21,718 nucleotides of DNA, from NCBI GenBank assembly GCA_024690445.1, contig JAILPD010000052.1, positions 1 through 21,718 of the forward strand. Reading direction: 5' to 3'. The position numbers and the translations under genes are program-made. Source of the DNA: Acholeplasmatales bacterium (GTDB taxonomy: Bacteria; Bacillota_I; Bacilli_A; Acholeplasmatales; Anaeroplasmataceae). Each line of letters begins with the position of its first letter. Position 1 is the first letter of the stretch. Below, one piece after another: positions 7,019-13,063 of the stretch. The notes under the pieces were generated by a model that saw nothing but the letters and a program-made list of their open reading frames with translations, was not told the origin of the DNA and searched no databases.

Positions 7019-8365
7019 TTATTTTGATAAATTATAAATTGCATTATAATAAATCTCTATTATTTTATAAAAATCCTCAATATACATATATTCATTAGCG
7101 ATATGACATACATCCTCTCGTCCTATGAATTGAGGGCCAAAGGCCACTGCATCATTATGACATTCTCTTGCATATGTACCACCACCAATTGAATATGCTT
7201 TATTTTCCTTATCACCAGTAACCTGGCTATAGGTATCAACTAGTGTTTTTACTAAAAATGAATTAGGATCAACATAATGTCTATTTCCAGAATGGAATTT
7301 TAATATTTCATAATTATAATCCTTAATAATATTTGAAATAGCATTCTTAACTAATTCGCCATCGCTATCCTTAGGCATTCTACAATTTACACCAAATCTA
7401 CCTATAGAATCATTAATATCTACTATAGCAAAATTAGATGTTAATTCCTTCATTTCTGAATCATAATCACTATATCCAGCCTTTTTACCATAAACATCCC
7501 ATAAATAATATTTATCTATAAATTCAGCTAGCCTAGAATTACTATATTTTTTCAAAAAATCAAATAAAATATATGCTGCATTCAATCCCTTATAGGGACA
7601 CATCGAATGTGCAGCTACACCATAAGCCTTATATAATCCATCAGCTACTTCGCCTTTAAAATTATTATCATTTAAAAATTTTAAATATTCCTTTTCTAAA
7701 TTGATATTAATTCTCATTTCAGCATATGATGGAACAATATTATATCTTTCACCCGATTTAAAATAAGTAATAACATTATCATTCACTTTAATATCATATC
7801 CAGCCATTGCTTTTTCTCCATTTATACATGGAAATGAAGCATCAGGTGAATATGCAATATCAGGTTCAGGCTGTAATGTAAAATATTTTCTTACACATCT
7901 AGACCCAGATTCTTCATTACATCCAATAATTATTCTTATTCTCTTATTAGGAATAAATCCCTCATCCTTAAGCATTTTTAAGGCAATATAGTTAGCAACA
8001 AAAGCTCCCTTATCATCCTCAACGCCTCTTGCGATAAGCTTATTGTCCTTAATGGTTAATTTAAAAGGATCAGAATCCCATTCAGACTTATTTACAGGTA
8101 CAACATCAAGATGAACTAAAATGCCTAAAATTTCATCTCCCAGACCATATTCAATATGACCAGCATAATTTAATGCATTATATGTTTTAAACCCATCAGC
8201 TTTTGCTTTATTTAAAACAAATTCTAAGCATTCTCTATTAGCCTTACCAAATGGCTCATCTGAATCCTCTTTAAATTCATCTAACACAGTAGGATAAGAA
8301 ATAACATCCTCAAGTAGCTTAAAGGCCTCCTCCTCATATTTTTTAAATTTTTCACTAAACCCCAA
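7019..8365 (-). CDS. M20-family metallodipeptidase (PepV/Sapep-like)
   Basis: A 448-aa cytosolic zinc dipeptidase. The metal-site and catalytic motifs are ILVHLDVVP (His85, Asp87), GVEDDKG (Asp118), IIGCNEESGS (Glu151/Glu152) and YSPDASFPCINGEK (Asp175). A lid domain lies between, and the C-terminal IGGGTYARECHNDAVAFGPQF supplies the last metal ligands. This order matches PepV-type Xaa-dipeptidases. I start it at TTG 8365-8363, which has AAGGAGG 8 nt upstream. The longer frame from 8404 would begin inside the attenuator hairpin, put the Shine-Dalgarno inside the gene and add an odd hydrophobic stretch. As first gene of the operon under a Cys-rich leader, a role in releasing cysteine from dipeptides such as Cys-Gly is plausible but inferred. 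Confidence 0.9.
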   Translation of the reverse strand: MGFSEKFKKYEEEAFKLLEDVISYPTVLDEFKEDSDEPFGKANRECLEFVLNKAKADGFKTYNALNYAGHIEYGLGDEILGILVHLDVVPVNKSEWDSDPFKLTIKDNKLIARGVEDDKGAFVANYIALKMLKDEGFIPNKRIRIIIGCNEESGSRCVRKYFTLQPEPDIAYSPDASFPCINGEKAMAGYDIKVNDNVITYFKSGERYNIVPSYAEMRININLEKEYLKFLNDNNFKGEVADGLYKAYGVAAHSMCPYKGLNAAYILFDFLKKYSNSRLAEFIDKYYLWDVYGKKAGYSDYDSEMKELTSNFAIVDINDSIGRFGVNCRMPKDSDGELVKNAISNIIKDYNYEILKFHSGNRHYVDPNSFLVKTLVDTYSQVTGDKENKAYSIGGGTYARECHNDAVAFGPQFIGREDVCHIANEYMYIEDFYKIIEIYYNAIYNLSK

Positions 8366-8380
8366 TAGATATCCCTCCTT

Positions 8381-8420
8381 AAAAAAAGAAAAATGGATTA
8401 TCAATATACATAATCCATTT
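8381..8420 (-). terminator. Intrinsic terminator / attenuator B
   Basis: On the minus strand AAATGGATTAT (8420-8410) and ATAATCCATTT (8401-8391) form a perfect 11-bp stem with an 8-nt loop, followed by TTCTTTTTTT (8390-8381). It is AT-rich but has the hairpin plus U-tract of an intrinsic terminator. It sits 31 nt after the leader peptide B stop and just before the AAGGAGG of the dipeptidase gene, so it must be conditional for the operon to be expressed. Confidence 0.8.
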
Positions 8421-8463
8421 CAATCCTCTTTATAATTTTAAATAAAAAACATTATGAATTATG
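8409..8463 (-). promoter_or_regulatory. Candidate antiterminator helix B overlapping leader ORF end
   Basis: The last leader codons plus the first base of its stop, CATAATTCAT (8463-8454), can pair with ATGGATTATG (8418-8409): ten consecutive base pairs with one G-U. The second strand is most of the terminator's 5' arm, so the two helices exclude each other. A ribosome stalled at the Cys codons (8505-8494) leaves the 3' end of the ORF free to form this antiterminator, while one reaching the stop codon covers it and lets the terminator form. The pairing is seen in the sequence; the mechanism is inferred from classical attenuation. Confidence 0.7.
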
Positions 8464-8550
8464 CCAACTATAAAAATCTGTATTTGTAAACATACACATA
8501 CAGCACATCATCATATTCATATTAACTCTTTTAAAATTAATATTTTTCAT
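8452..8550 (-). CDS. Cys/Met-rich leader peptide B (32 aa)
   Basis: An ATG at 8550-8548 opens a 32-codon ORF ending TAA at 8454-8452. The peptide starts MKNINFKRVN, continues MNMMMCCMCMFTNT and ends DFYSWHNS, with seven Met and three Cys in residues 1-20. It shares INF, the Asn/Met stretch, the M-C-C-M-C-M core and NT-x-F with leader A, while the 3' ends differ. That pattern suggests selection on the core peptide and on each leader's own RNA pairing. The Shine-Dalgarno is weak (GGAAAGCGAG). It lies between promoter B and attenuator B, ahead of the dipeptidase and GHR-like genes. Cysteine-responsive ribosome-stalling leader is the best reading; poly-Cys leader ORFs attenuating cysteine genes are known from mycobacteria. 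Confidence 0.77.
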   Translation of the reverse strand: MKNINFKRVNMNMMMCCMCMFTNTDFYSWHNS

Positions 8551-8600
8551 AATATTTCTCGCTTTCCTACAAATCCTACCTTATTGCTAGGATTACTTAA

Positions 8601-8628
8601 ATTATACTACTAGTTTTTCATATGTCAA
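8601..8628 (-). promoter_or_regulatory. Promoter B
   Basis: TTGACA (8628-8623), a 16-bp spacer and TATAAT (8606-8601) are perfect consensus, followed by the same 5'UTR block as operon A (TTTAAGTAATCCTAGCAATA, then AGGTAGGATTTGTAGGAAAG) up to the leader ATG at 8550. The promoter lies just downstream of the terminator of the Sel1-repeat gene. Confidence 0.87.
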
Positions 8629-8650
8629 CACATATTTGATATTTTTTATG

Positions 8651-8677
8651 AAAATTAAAAGAGCGCGTGAGCGCTCT
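8651..8677 (-). terminator. Terminator of the Sel1-repeat gene
   Basis: On the minus strand AGAGCGC (8677-8671), loop TCAC and GCGCTCT (8666-8660) form a perfect 7-bp GC-rich hairpin, followed by TTTTAATTTT. It closes the single-gene unit before promoter B. Confidence 0.88.
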
Positions 8678-8715
8678 AATAATTAATCCTAAGTCCTTAA
8701 AATAATAGCAATCTG

Positions 8716-9519
8716 TTATATCTTATGATTTATAATATAATCTTTTGCTTTTACACTTCCTAATTCTGCTGCATCATTAATTAATTTTATAGCATAATCA
8801 ACATCTTTTTCTACACCATCGCCATGTAAATACGCTAATCCTAAAAGATACTTTCCATCAGCTATTCCGGCATTTGATGCTTTTTCAAACCAATTAACAG
8901 CCTTTTTTTTATCTACTTCCGTTCCATATCCAAGCATATAACAATTGCCAAGATATACATATGATGTAACGTCTCCTTCTTTGGCAGCTAGAACAAGATA
9001 CGTAATAGCTGTTGAATACTCCTCATTTTTTAAAAGTTTAATTGCATATTCGGTTTTTGAAACATATGATGTAGATATGTTTTTATCATCAGTTTCATCT
9101 AAATCAATAGATACATTTTTATCGTTAGATTTGTCGATATTAGCGGATGTTTTTGTATCGTCAGTTTTTCCTATATTCATAGATGTTTTTGTACTGTCAA
9201 CCTTGTCTATACTAGTAGATATTTTTGTATTGTCAGTTTTTTCTATATTAGTAGATTTTTTTATGTCGTCAGATTTATTTTCACGATTAGCTAGTAATTC
9301 TGCCGATACTTTATCATCTAATTGTTCTACCTTATCAATTATTATTGCAACATAAATAAGTATCAAAGATGATAAGCCACCAAGCATACATGGAATCCCA
9401 GTTATAAAAGCTCCTTTTACGATAGCATAAATTCCTACAATGAAACCAGTAAAAAAACCTACTATACCAAAACCAATACCAAAATATTTCATACAGCCTG
9501 AATTACTTTTTCTATTCAT
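8716..9519 (-). CDS. Membrane-anchored Sel1-repeat (SLR/TPR-like) protein with 12-residue linker repeats
   Basis: This 267-aa protein has three parts. Residues about 11-35 and 38-60 are hydrophobic, Gly-rich membrane segments. Residues 84-155 hold six tandem 12-residue hydrophilic units (for example DNTKISTSIDKV, DSTKTSMNIGKT, DDTKTSANIDKS). Residues about 156-262 form Sel1-like repeats: a partial AIKLLKNEEYSTAITYLVLA, then YLGNCYMLGYGTEVDKKKAV and LLGLAYLHGDGVEKDVDYAI, each with the L-G-xx-Y-xx-G-xGV signature. Sel1 repeats are protein-interaction scaffolds, so a scaffold at the membrane is likely. It appears monocistronic, with its own promoter and terminator, and has no clear functional tie to neighbouring sulfur genes. 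No catalytic residues are evident. Confidence 0.85.
   Translation of the reverse strand: MNRKSNSGCMKYFGIGFGIVGFFTGFIVGIYAIVKGAFITGIPCMLGGLSSLILIYVAIIIDKVEQLDDKVSAELLANRENKSDDIKKSTNIEKTDNTKISTSIDKVDSTKTSMNIGKTDDTKTSANIDKSNDKNVSIDLDETDDKNISTSYVSKTEYAIKLLKNEEYSTAITYLVLAAKEGDVTSYVYLGNCYMLGYGTEVDKKKAVNWFEKASNAGIADGKYLLGLAYLHGDGVEKDVDYAIKLINDAAELGSVKAKDYIINHKI
9055..9270 (-). repeat. 36-bp in-frame tandem repeat (six degenerate units) in the Sel1-protein linker
   Basis: The coding strand repeats a 36-bp unit six times, encoding (D/N)(D/N/S)xK(x)S(T/M/A)(S/N)I(D/E/G)K(T/V/S). The middle units are most alike (GACAATACAAAAATATCTAC, GACAGTACAAAAACATCTAT, GACGATACAAAAACATCCGC). The outer units are more diverged, as expected of a minisatellite that can change copy number without a frameshift. 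Confidence 0.8.
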
Positions 9520-9543
9520 TTTATATCACCGTTCCTTTATATC

Positions 9544-9572
9544 TATATAATACCATATTTTATACATTTCAA
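9544..9572 (-). promoter_or_regulatory. Likely promoter of the Sel1-repeat gene
   Basis: TTGAAA (9572-9567) and TATATA (9549-9544) lie 17 bp apart on the minus strand, 25 nt upstream of the ATG. A GGTGAT Shine-Dalgarno precedes the start. The AT-rich sequence allows other -10 choices. Confidence 0.5.
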
Positions 9573-9585
9573 AACACTTTTATAT

Positions 9586-9855
9586 CGGTCATAAATGTCG
9601 CCTTCATATATAAAGTCGGAGTAGTTTTGATGGTCTTGCAACAAATTTACTGCATTTCTACCTGTTTAGTAGCAGAAATTTTGAAAATGGTAGCAAAGAT
9701 TTGTATTTTTATCTTAAGTGCGGTCAAATTTGTCTCCTTTGTTTATAAAGTTGGAGGCAATAATATGATTTTGCAACATTTTTTCTGCATTTATGACTAT
9801 TTGGTAGCAAAGATTTTGAAAAAAGTAGCAAAGATTTTGAAAACTAATCATTAAA
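9586..9855. repeat. Imperfect 135-bp tandem duplication
   Basis: Two units of exactly 135 bp (9586-9720 and 9721-9855) start with CGGTCA and share TATAAAGT(C/T)GGAG, an ATG at the same offset, TTGCAACA, CTGCATTT and the short repeat GTAGCAAAGATTTTGAAAA. That short repeat occurs once per unit in good form and once more as a diverged copy, and twice almost perfectly in unit 2. Many substitutions show the duplication is old, yet the 135-bp period keeps the plus-strand frame open. The stretch fills most of the gap between the Sel1 gene (starts 9519) and the glycosidase gene (ends 9885). Confidence 0.8.
9765..9854 (+). CDS. Possible small cationic amphipathic peptide in repeat unit 2
   Basis: In repeat unit 2 an ATG with upstream TTGGAGG (spacing 8-9) encodes 29 residues: MILQHFFCIYDYLVAKIL followed by KKVAKILKTNH. 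The end, LVAKILKKVAKILK, is a two-heptad amphipathic Lys helix. Unit 1 encodes the related MVLQQIYCISTCLVAEILKM from an ATG at 9630 with TCGGAG in front, and is in frame with unit 2 with no stop between, so one 75-codon fusion frame also exists. A small membrane-active peptide (type I toxin-like or bacteriocin-like) is conceivable. A non-coding repeat that is open by chance is equally possible, and no promoter stands out. Confidence 0.25.
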   Translation: MILQHFFCIYDYLVAKILKKVAKILKTNH

Positions 9856-9883
9856 AAGCCAAAAGGCTATCACATGATAGCCT
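9853..9883 (-). terminator. Terminator of operon C
   Basis: Directly after the glycosidase stop, minus-strand AGGCTATCA (9883-9875) and TGATAGCCT (9872-9864) form a 9-bp stem, followed by TTTGGCTTTTT. This ends the operon that starts at promoter C. Confidence 0.87.
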
Positions 9884-9884
9884 C

Positions 9885-11132
9885 TTATAATTCTTCTATT
9901 TTCTTTTCTATAACATCAAAATTGCAGTTATTTAATACTAAGTTCTTACAACCTATATTTAATAACTTATAGAATTTCATATCCTTCACATTATAAATAC
10001 TAGGTCTTAAATCCAAATCCTTCTTTTCAAAGATTGATTTATTATCTTTGATATTTAATTTAACATTATCAAATGATATATCTTTTAGATTTTCTCCTAC
10101 AATAGTAATTCCATTTTCGCTATCGGCCTCTATATCTTTAAAGCTTATATTTGATACATTACCTAAAATAGAATTATTATCTCTTTTTATATTTGTAATA
10201 CTAATTGGTTCTCCTCTTCCCCACCAATTAATTGGAGAAACTAAATGATTATCAATCTTTATATTTTCAAATCTTACATTTGATAGACTTGCTCCATCCC
10301 TTAGCATTATTGATATTCCTCTATTTGAATCATAAATTTCAATATCACTAAAGCTAATATCCTTAAAGCTTGATACTGACTCAGTACCTATTTTAATGGC
10401 TGCGGAAGTTGATTTTAATTTACAATTTTTAGCATTTATATTATATGAATCTCCATATTTTTTAAATGCCTCAGTTGTTTTTAAAACAATACAGTCATCT
10501 GCGCATGATATATCACAATTAGAAATATAAACATTTTTACAGTGATCCGGGTCTATTCCATCACAATTAGTAAATATTGGATTATTCTTAATCTTTATAG
10601 AATCAATATTTACATTATCACATCCAACTAGATGCAATGTCCAAAAGGCACTTCTTGTTAATGTAATATCTTTAATATTTATATCCTTACCATTTTCAAT
10701 ATAAATAAGTGGGATTCTTGGATAATACGCGCCTTCAATATGGTATTTTGTTATCTTACCATAGAATAATTCCTCACTACCATCTATAATACCTTCTCCT
10801 CCTAATTTAAAATTAGAAATATCTTTTCCAATAATAAAATATTTAGAAGGTCTTCCATCATAATAACAATCTTCCCATGTTGGTCTTTTAATAGATGAAT
10901 CTCTATTTATTCCAATATCATAAAAATCATCTAAATTATCACCTAAGATGATTTTAGCATCACGCTCTAAATAAATTTCTACATCACTCTTTAAAAAGAT
11001 AGATGATGATTTATAAATACCCTTTTCTATTATTAATTTATCTCCAATAGAATCTTCTATTGCTTTATTTAATAATTTTGATACATCACTTTTTCCAGTA
11101 TTATCTGGATTATAATCCTTAAAATAAATCAT
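9885..11132 (-). CDS. Glycoside hydrolase family 28-type (polygalacturonase-like) enzyme, cytosolic
   Basis: A 415-aa right-handed beta-helix protein with no signal peptide. The GH28 motifs are recognisable: NCDGIDPD (Asp191/Asp194, the NTD motif), SCADDCIVLK (Asp212/Asp213, the DD motif) and STSAAIKIGTES (249-252, in place of G-H-G). RGISIMLRDGA sits where RIK is usually found. The IGTES variant is common in bacterial exo-acting or rhamnogalacturonan-type members. An intracellular location implies action on imported uronic-acid oligomers. The start ATG has TTAGGAG, partly over the stop of the lipoprotein gene. It is the last gene of a mostly sulfur-related operon and has no obvious functional tie to it. 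Family call is firm; substrate is not. Confidence 0.85.
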   Translation of the reverse strand: MIYFKDYNPDNTGKSDVSKLLNKAIEDSIGDKLIIEKGIYKSSSIFLKSDVEIYLERDAKIILGDNLDDFYDIGINRDSSIKRPTWEDCYYDGRPSKYFIIGKDISNFKLGGEGIIDGSEELFYGKITKYHIEGAYYPRIPLIYIENGKDINIKDITLTRSAFWTLHLVGCDNVNIDSIKIKNNPIFTNCDGIDPDHCKNVYISNCDISCADDCIVLKTTEAFKKYGDSYNINAKNCKLKSTSAAIKIGTESVSSFKDISFSDIEIYDSNRGISIMLRDGASLSNVRFENIKIDNHLVSPINWWGRGEPISITNIKRDNNSILGNVSNISFKDIEADSENGITIVGENLKDISFDNVKLNIKDNKSIFEKKDLDLRPSIYNVKDMKFYKLLNIGCKNLVLNNCNFDVIEKKIEEL

Positions 11133-11144
11133 ACTTACTCCTAA

Positions 11145-11912
11145 TTAAAACTCAAAGCTTAAATCTAATGATTGCTCACAATCAACATCAAAGAACATAT
11201 AATGAATTGAATATGTGGCATCTATATGGCCTGATATTGGTGTAAAATCATTATTTAATGTTAATGATAATTTAGCACTTTTAAATACAGGATATTCACT
11301 AACATTTGCTAGTTTTTTCATCTGAACCTTAAGATATTTAGTGGCATCACTTTCCACATTTATATCTATAGTAAATGTGTACTTATCATCTTCAATTGTT
11401 CTTTCAATTTTAGAAACAGTAGATTCATTTATTACATAATCAAATAATGTATCATCATATGGTGTAACACCATATTCCTTTTTATAATCTGATATATTAA
11501 TTTCTTTAAATTCATCATCCTTATCATTTCTATAAGTTATTTTATTATCAAAAATAGCTTCATGATAAGATGATGAAGATGTATTATAAATAACATATTT
11601 ATTACCATCTCTTGATACATAACAATCAATATCTTGATTAATTAATGTTTTAGTTATACCTTTAGCTATCTTCTTATATTTATTGATTTTTGAAAATCTA
11701 TCAACAAATTCATTAATAGCCTCTATGTCATTACTATAATCAGAAACTAATTTAACTTTTTCTGTATTATCCTCTTCACCATTATTGATATTATTCATTT
11801 TTTCTTCTATTCCACTTATTTCATCATCAGATATATTAATTTCTTCACTATTCTTACTACAAGAAATTAAAAATAAGGGAATAAAAATCAATAATATTAA
11901 TATTTTTTTCAT
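11145..11912 (-). CDS. Lipoprotein of unknown function
   Basis: A 255-aa secreted lipoprotein. The signal peptide MKKILILLIFIPLFLISCS carries a lipobox LISC (Cys18). An Asp/Glu/Asn-rich linker (residues about 20-52) follows, then a folded domain rich in Lys/Asp/Tyr beta-strand-like segments (YVSRDGNKYVIYNTSSSSYH, YTFTIDINVESDATKYLKVQ). This resembles lipoproteins with LolA/LppX-like half-barrel folds, but I do not recognise the family and the resemblance is weak. It lies between mnmA (30 nt upstream) and the GH28 gene (12 nt downstream) in operon C. Its start region is folded into a hairpin (11911-11935). Confidence 0.75.
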   Translation of the reverse strand: MKKILILLIFIPLFLISCSKNSEEINISDDEISGIEEKMNNINNGEEDNTEKVKLVSDYSNDIEAINEFVDRFSKINKYKKIAKGITKTLINQDIDCYVSRDGNKYVIYNTSSSSYHEAIFDNKITYRNDKDDEFKEINISDYKKEYGVTPYDDTLFDYVINESTVSKIERTIEDDKYTFTIDINVESDATKYLKVQMKKLANVSEYPVFKSAKLSLTLNNDFTPISGHIDATYSIHYMFFDVDCEQSLDLSFEF

Positions 11913-11935
11913 AATAACTCACCTAAAGTTATTAT
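11911..11935 (-). promoter_or_regulatory. Hairpin presenting the Shine-Dalgarno of the lipoprotein gene
   Basis: On the minus strand ATAATAACT (11935-11927) and AGTTATTAT (11919-11911) form a perfect 9-bp stem. The 7-nt loop TTAGGTG carries most of the Shine-Dalgarno, and the first two bases of the ATG lie in the stem. It fills most of the gap after mnmA and may tune translation of the lipoprotein. Confidence 0.5.
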
Positions 11936-11942
11936 ATAACAT

Positions 11943-13049
11943 TTATTTATATATTTCATCTATGATGCCACCACCAAGACATATTTCGCCATCATAAATG
12001 ACTACTGCCTGTCCTTCAGTTACGGCTCTTGCCCCATTTGGATAATAAACAATCATCTTATCATCATCAATAAATTTTAAAGTAACATCATTATCTTTTT
12101 CCCTATATCTAAATTTAGCTTGATATAATTTATTCTCTTTTGGCTTATATGAAATCCAGTTTAAGTTAGAGGCAAGTAATGAATATGATATTAAATAATC
12201 ATTATCATGACCTGAATTAACATATAAGATATTATTTTCTAAATCCTTTTTACAAACATAAAAACCATTTGATTCAATATCCTTTAAGCCTCCAATTCCT
12301 AAGCCCTTTCTTTGACCAATTGTATAATACATTAATCCTTCATGCTTACCAATTACTTTGCCATCCATTGTTTTAATAAGGCCAGGTTTTGCCGGAATAT
12401 AATTCTTTAAGAATTCTTTAAAATTTCTCTCTCCAATAAAACAAATTCCAGTTGAATCTTTTTTATTGGCAGTAGCTAAATTTAATTCATTAGCTATTTC
12501 TCTAACTTCCTTTTTTAATAAATGGCCAACAGGAAACAATGATTTTCTTAATTGTGCTTGAGATATTTGAGATAAGAAATATGTTTGATCTTTATTACTA
12601 TCTACGCCTCTTAATAAATAACTAATATCTTTATCATGCTTAACTCTTGCATAATGTCCCATCGCAATATAGTCTGCCCCTAATTCAATGGCATGCTTCA
12701 AAAAGGCATCAAATTTAATATATTTATTGCACATAATATCAGGGTTTGGAGTTCTACCTGCTTTATATTCGCTTAAAAAATATTGAAATACATTATTCCA
12801 ATATTCTTCAATAAAATCAATTCGATGTAATTTAATATTTAATTGTTCGCAGACTCTTTTAGCATCTAAATAATCTTTTTCTTGAGGACAGATATCATCA
12901 TCTAAATCCTTATTACCCAAAATATCATTATTTAATGCAGAATCCCAATTTCTCATAAACATTGCTTCTACATCATAACCTTGATCAATTAAAAGCTTCA
13001 AGGCTACTGAAGAATCAACGCCACCTGATAAACCAACAATTACTTTCAT
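11943..13049 (-). CDS. mnmA: tRNA-specific 2-thiouridylase MnmA
   Basis: A 368-aa enzyme that makes 2-thiouridine at the wobble position 34 of Lys, Glu and Gln tRNAs in the cytoplasm, with sulfur relayed from cysteine. It shows the PP-loop GLSGGVDSS (residues 6-14), Cys107 in NPDIMCNKYIKF, Cys203 in STGICFIGERNF (the catalytic pair) and YYTIGQRKGLGIGG. Length is normal for the family. The ATG has AAAGGAAAA in front and lies 14 nt after the MalY-like gene. Its position behind two transsulfuration-type enzymes places a sulfur-consuming tRNA step in the same transcript as cysteine/homocysteine enzymes. Confidence 0.97.
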   Translation of the reverse strand: MKVIVGLSGGVDSSVALKLLIDQGYDVEAMFMRNWDSALNNDILGNKDLDDDICPQEKDYLDAKRVCEQLNIKLHRIDFIEEYWNNVFQYFLSEYKAGRTPNPDIMCNKYIKFDAFLKHAIELGADYIAMGHYARVKHDKDISYLLRGVDSNKDQTYFLSQISQAQLRKSLFPVGHLLKKEVREIANELNLATANKKDSTGICFIGERNFKEFLKNYIPAKPGLIKTMDGKVIGKHEGLMYYTIGQRKGLGIGGLKDIESNGFYVCKKDLENNILYVNSGHDNDYLISYSLLASNLNWISYKPKENKLYQAKFRYREKDNDVTLKFIDDDKMIVYYPNGARAVTEGQAVVIYDGEICLGGGIIDEIYK

Positions 13050-13063
13050 ATTAGTTTTCCTTT

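Noticed and set aside
8366..8404. N-terminal extension of the M20 dipeptidase to an ATG at 8404
   Set aside because: It begins inside the attenuator stem and runs through the Shine-Dalgarno AAGGAGG; TTG at 8365 has ideal spacing.
8945..9355. Plus-strand ORF of 136 codons inside the Sel1 gene
   Set aside because: A shadow of the 36-bp coding repeat on the opposite strand; no RBS and low-complexity sequence.
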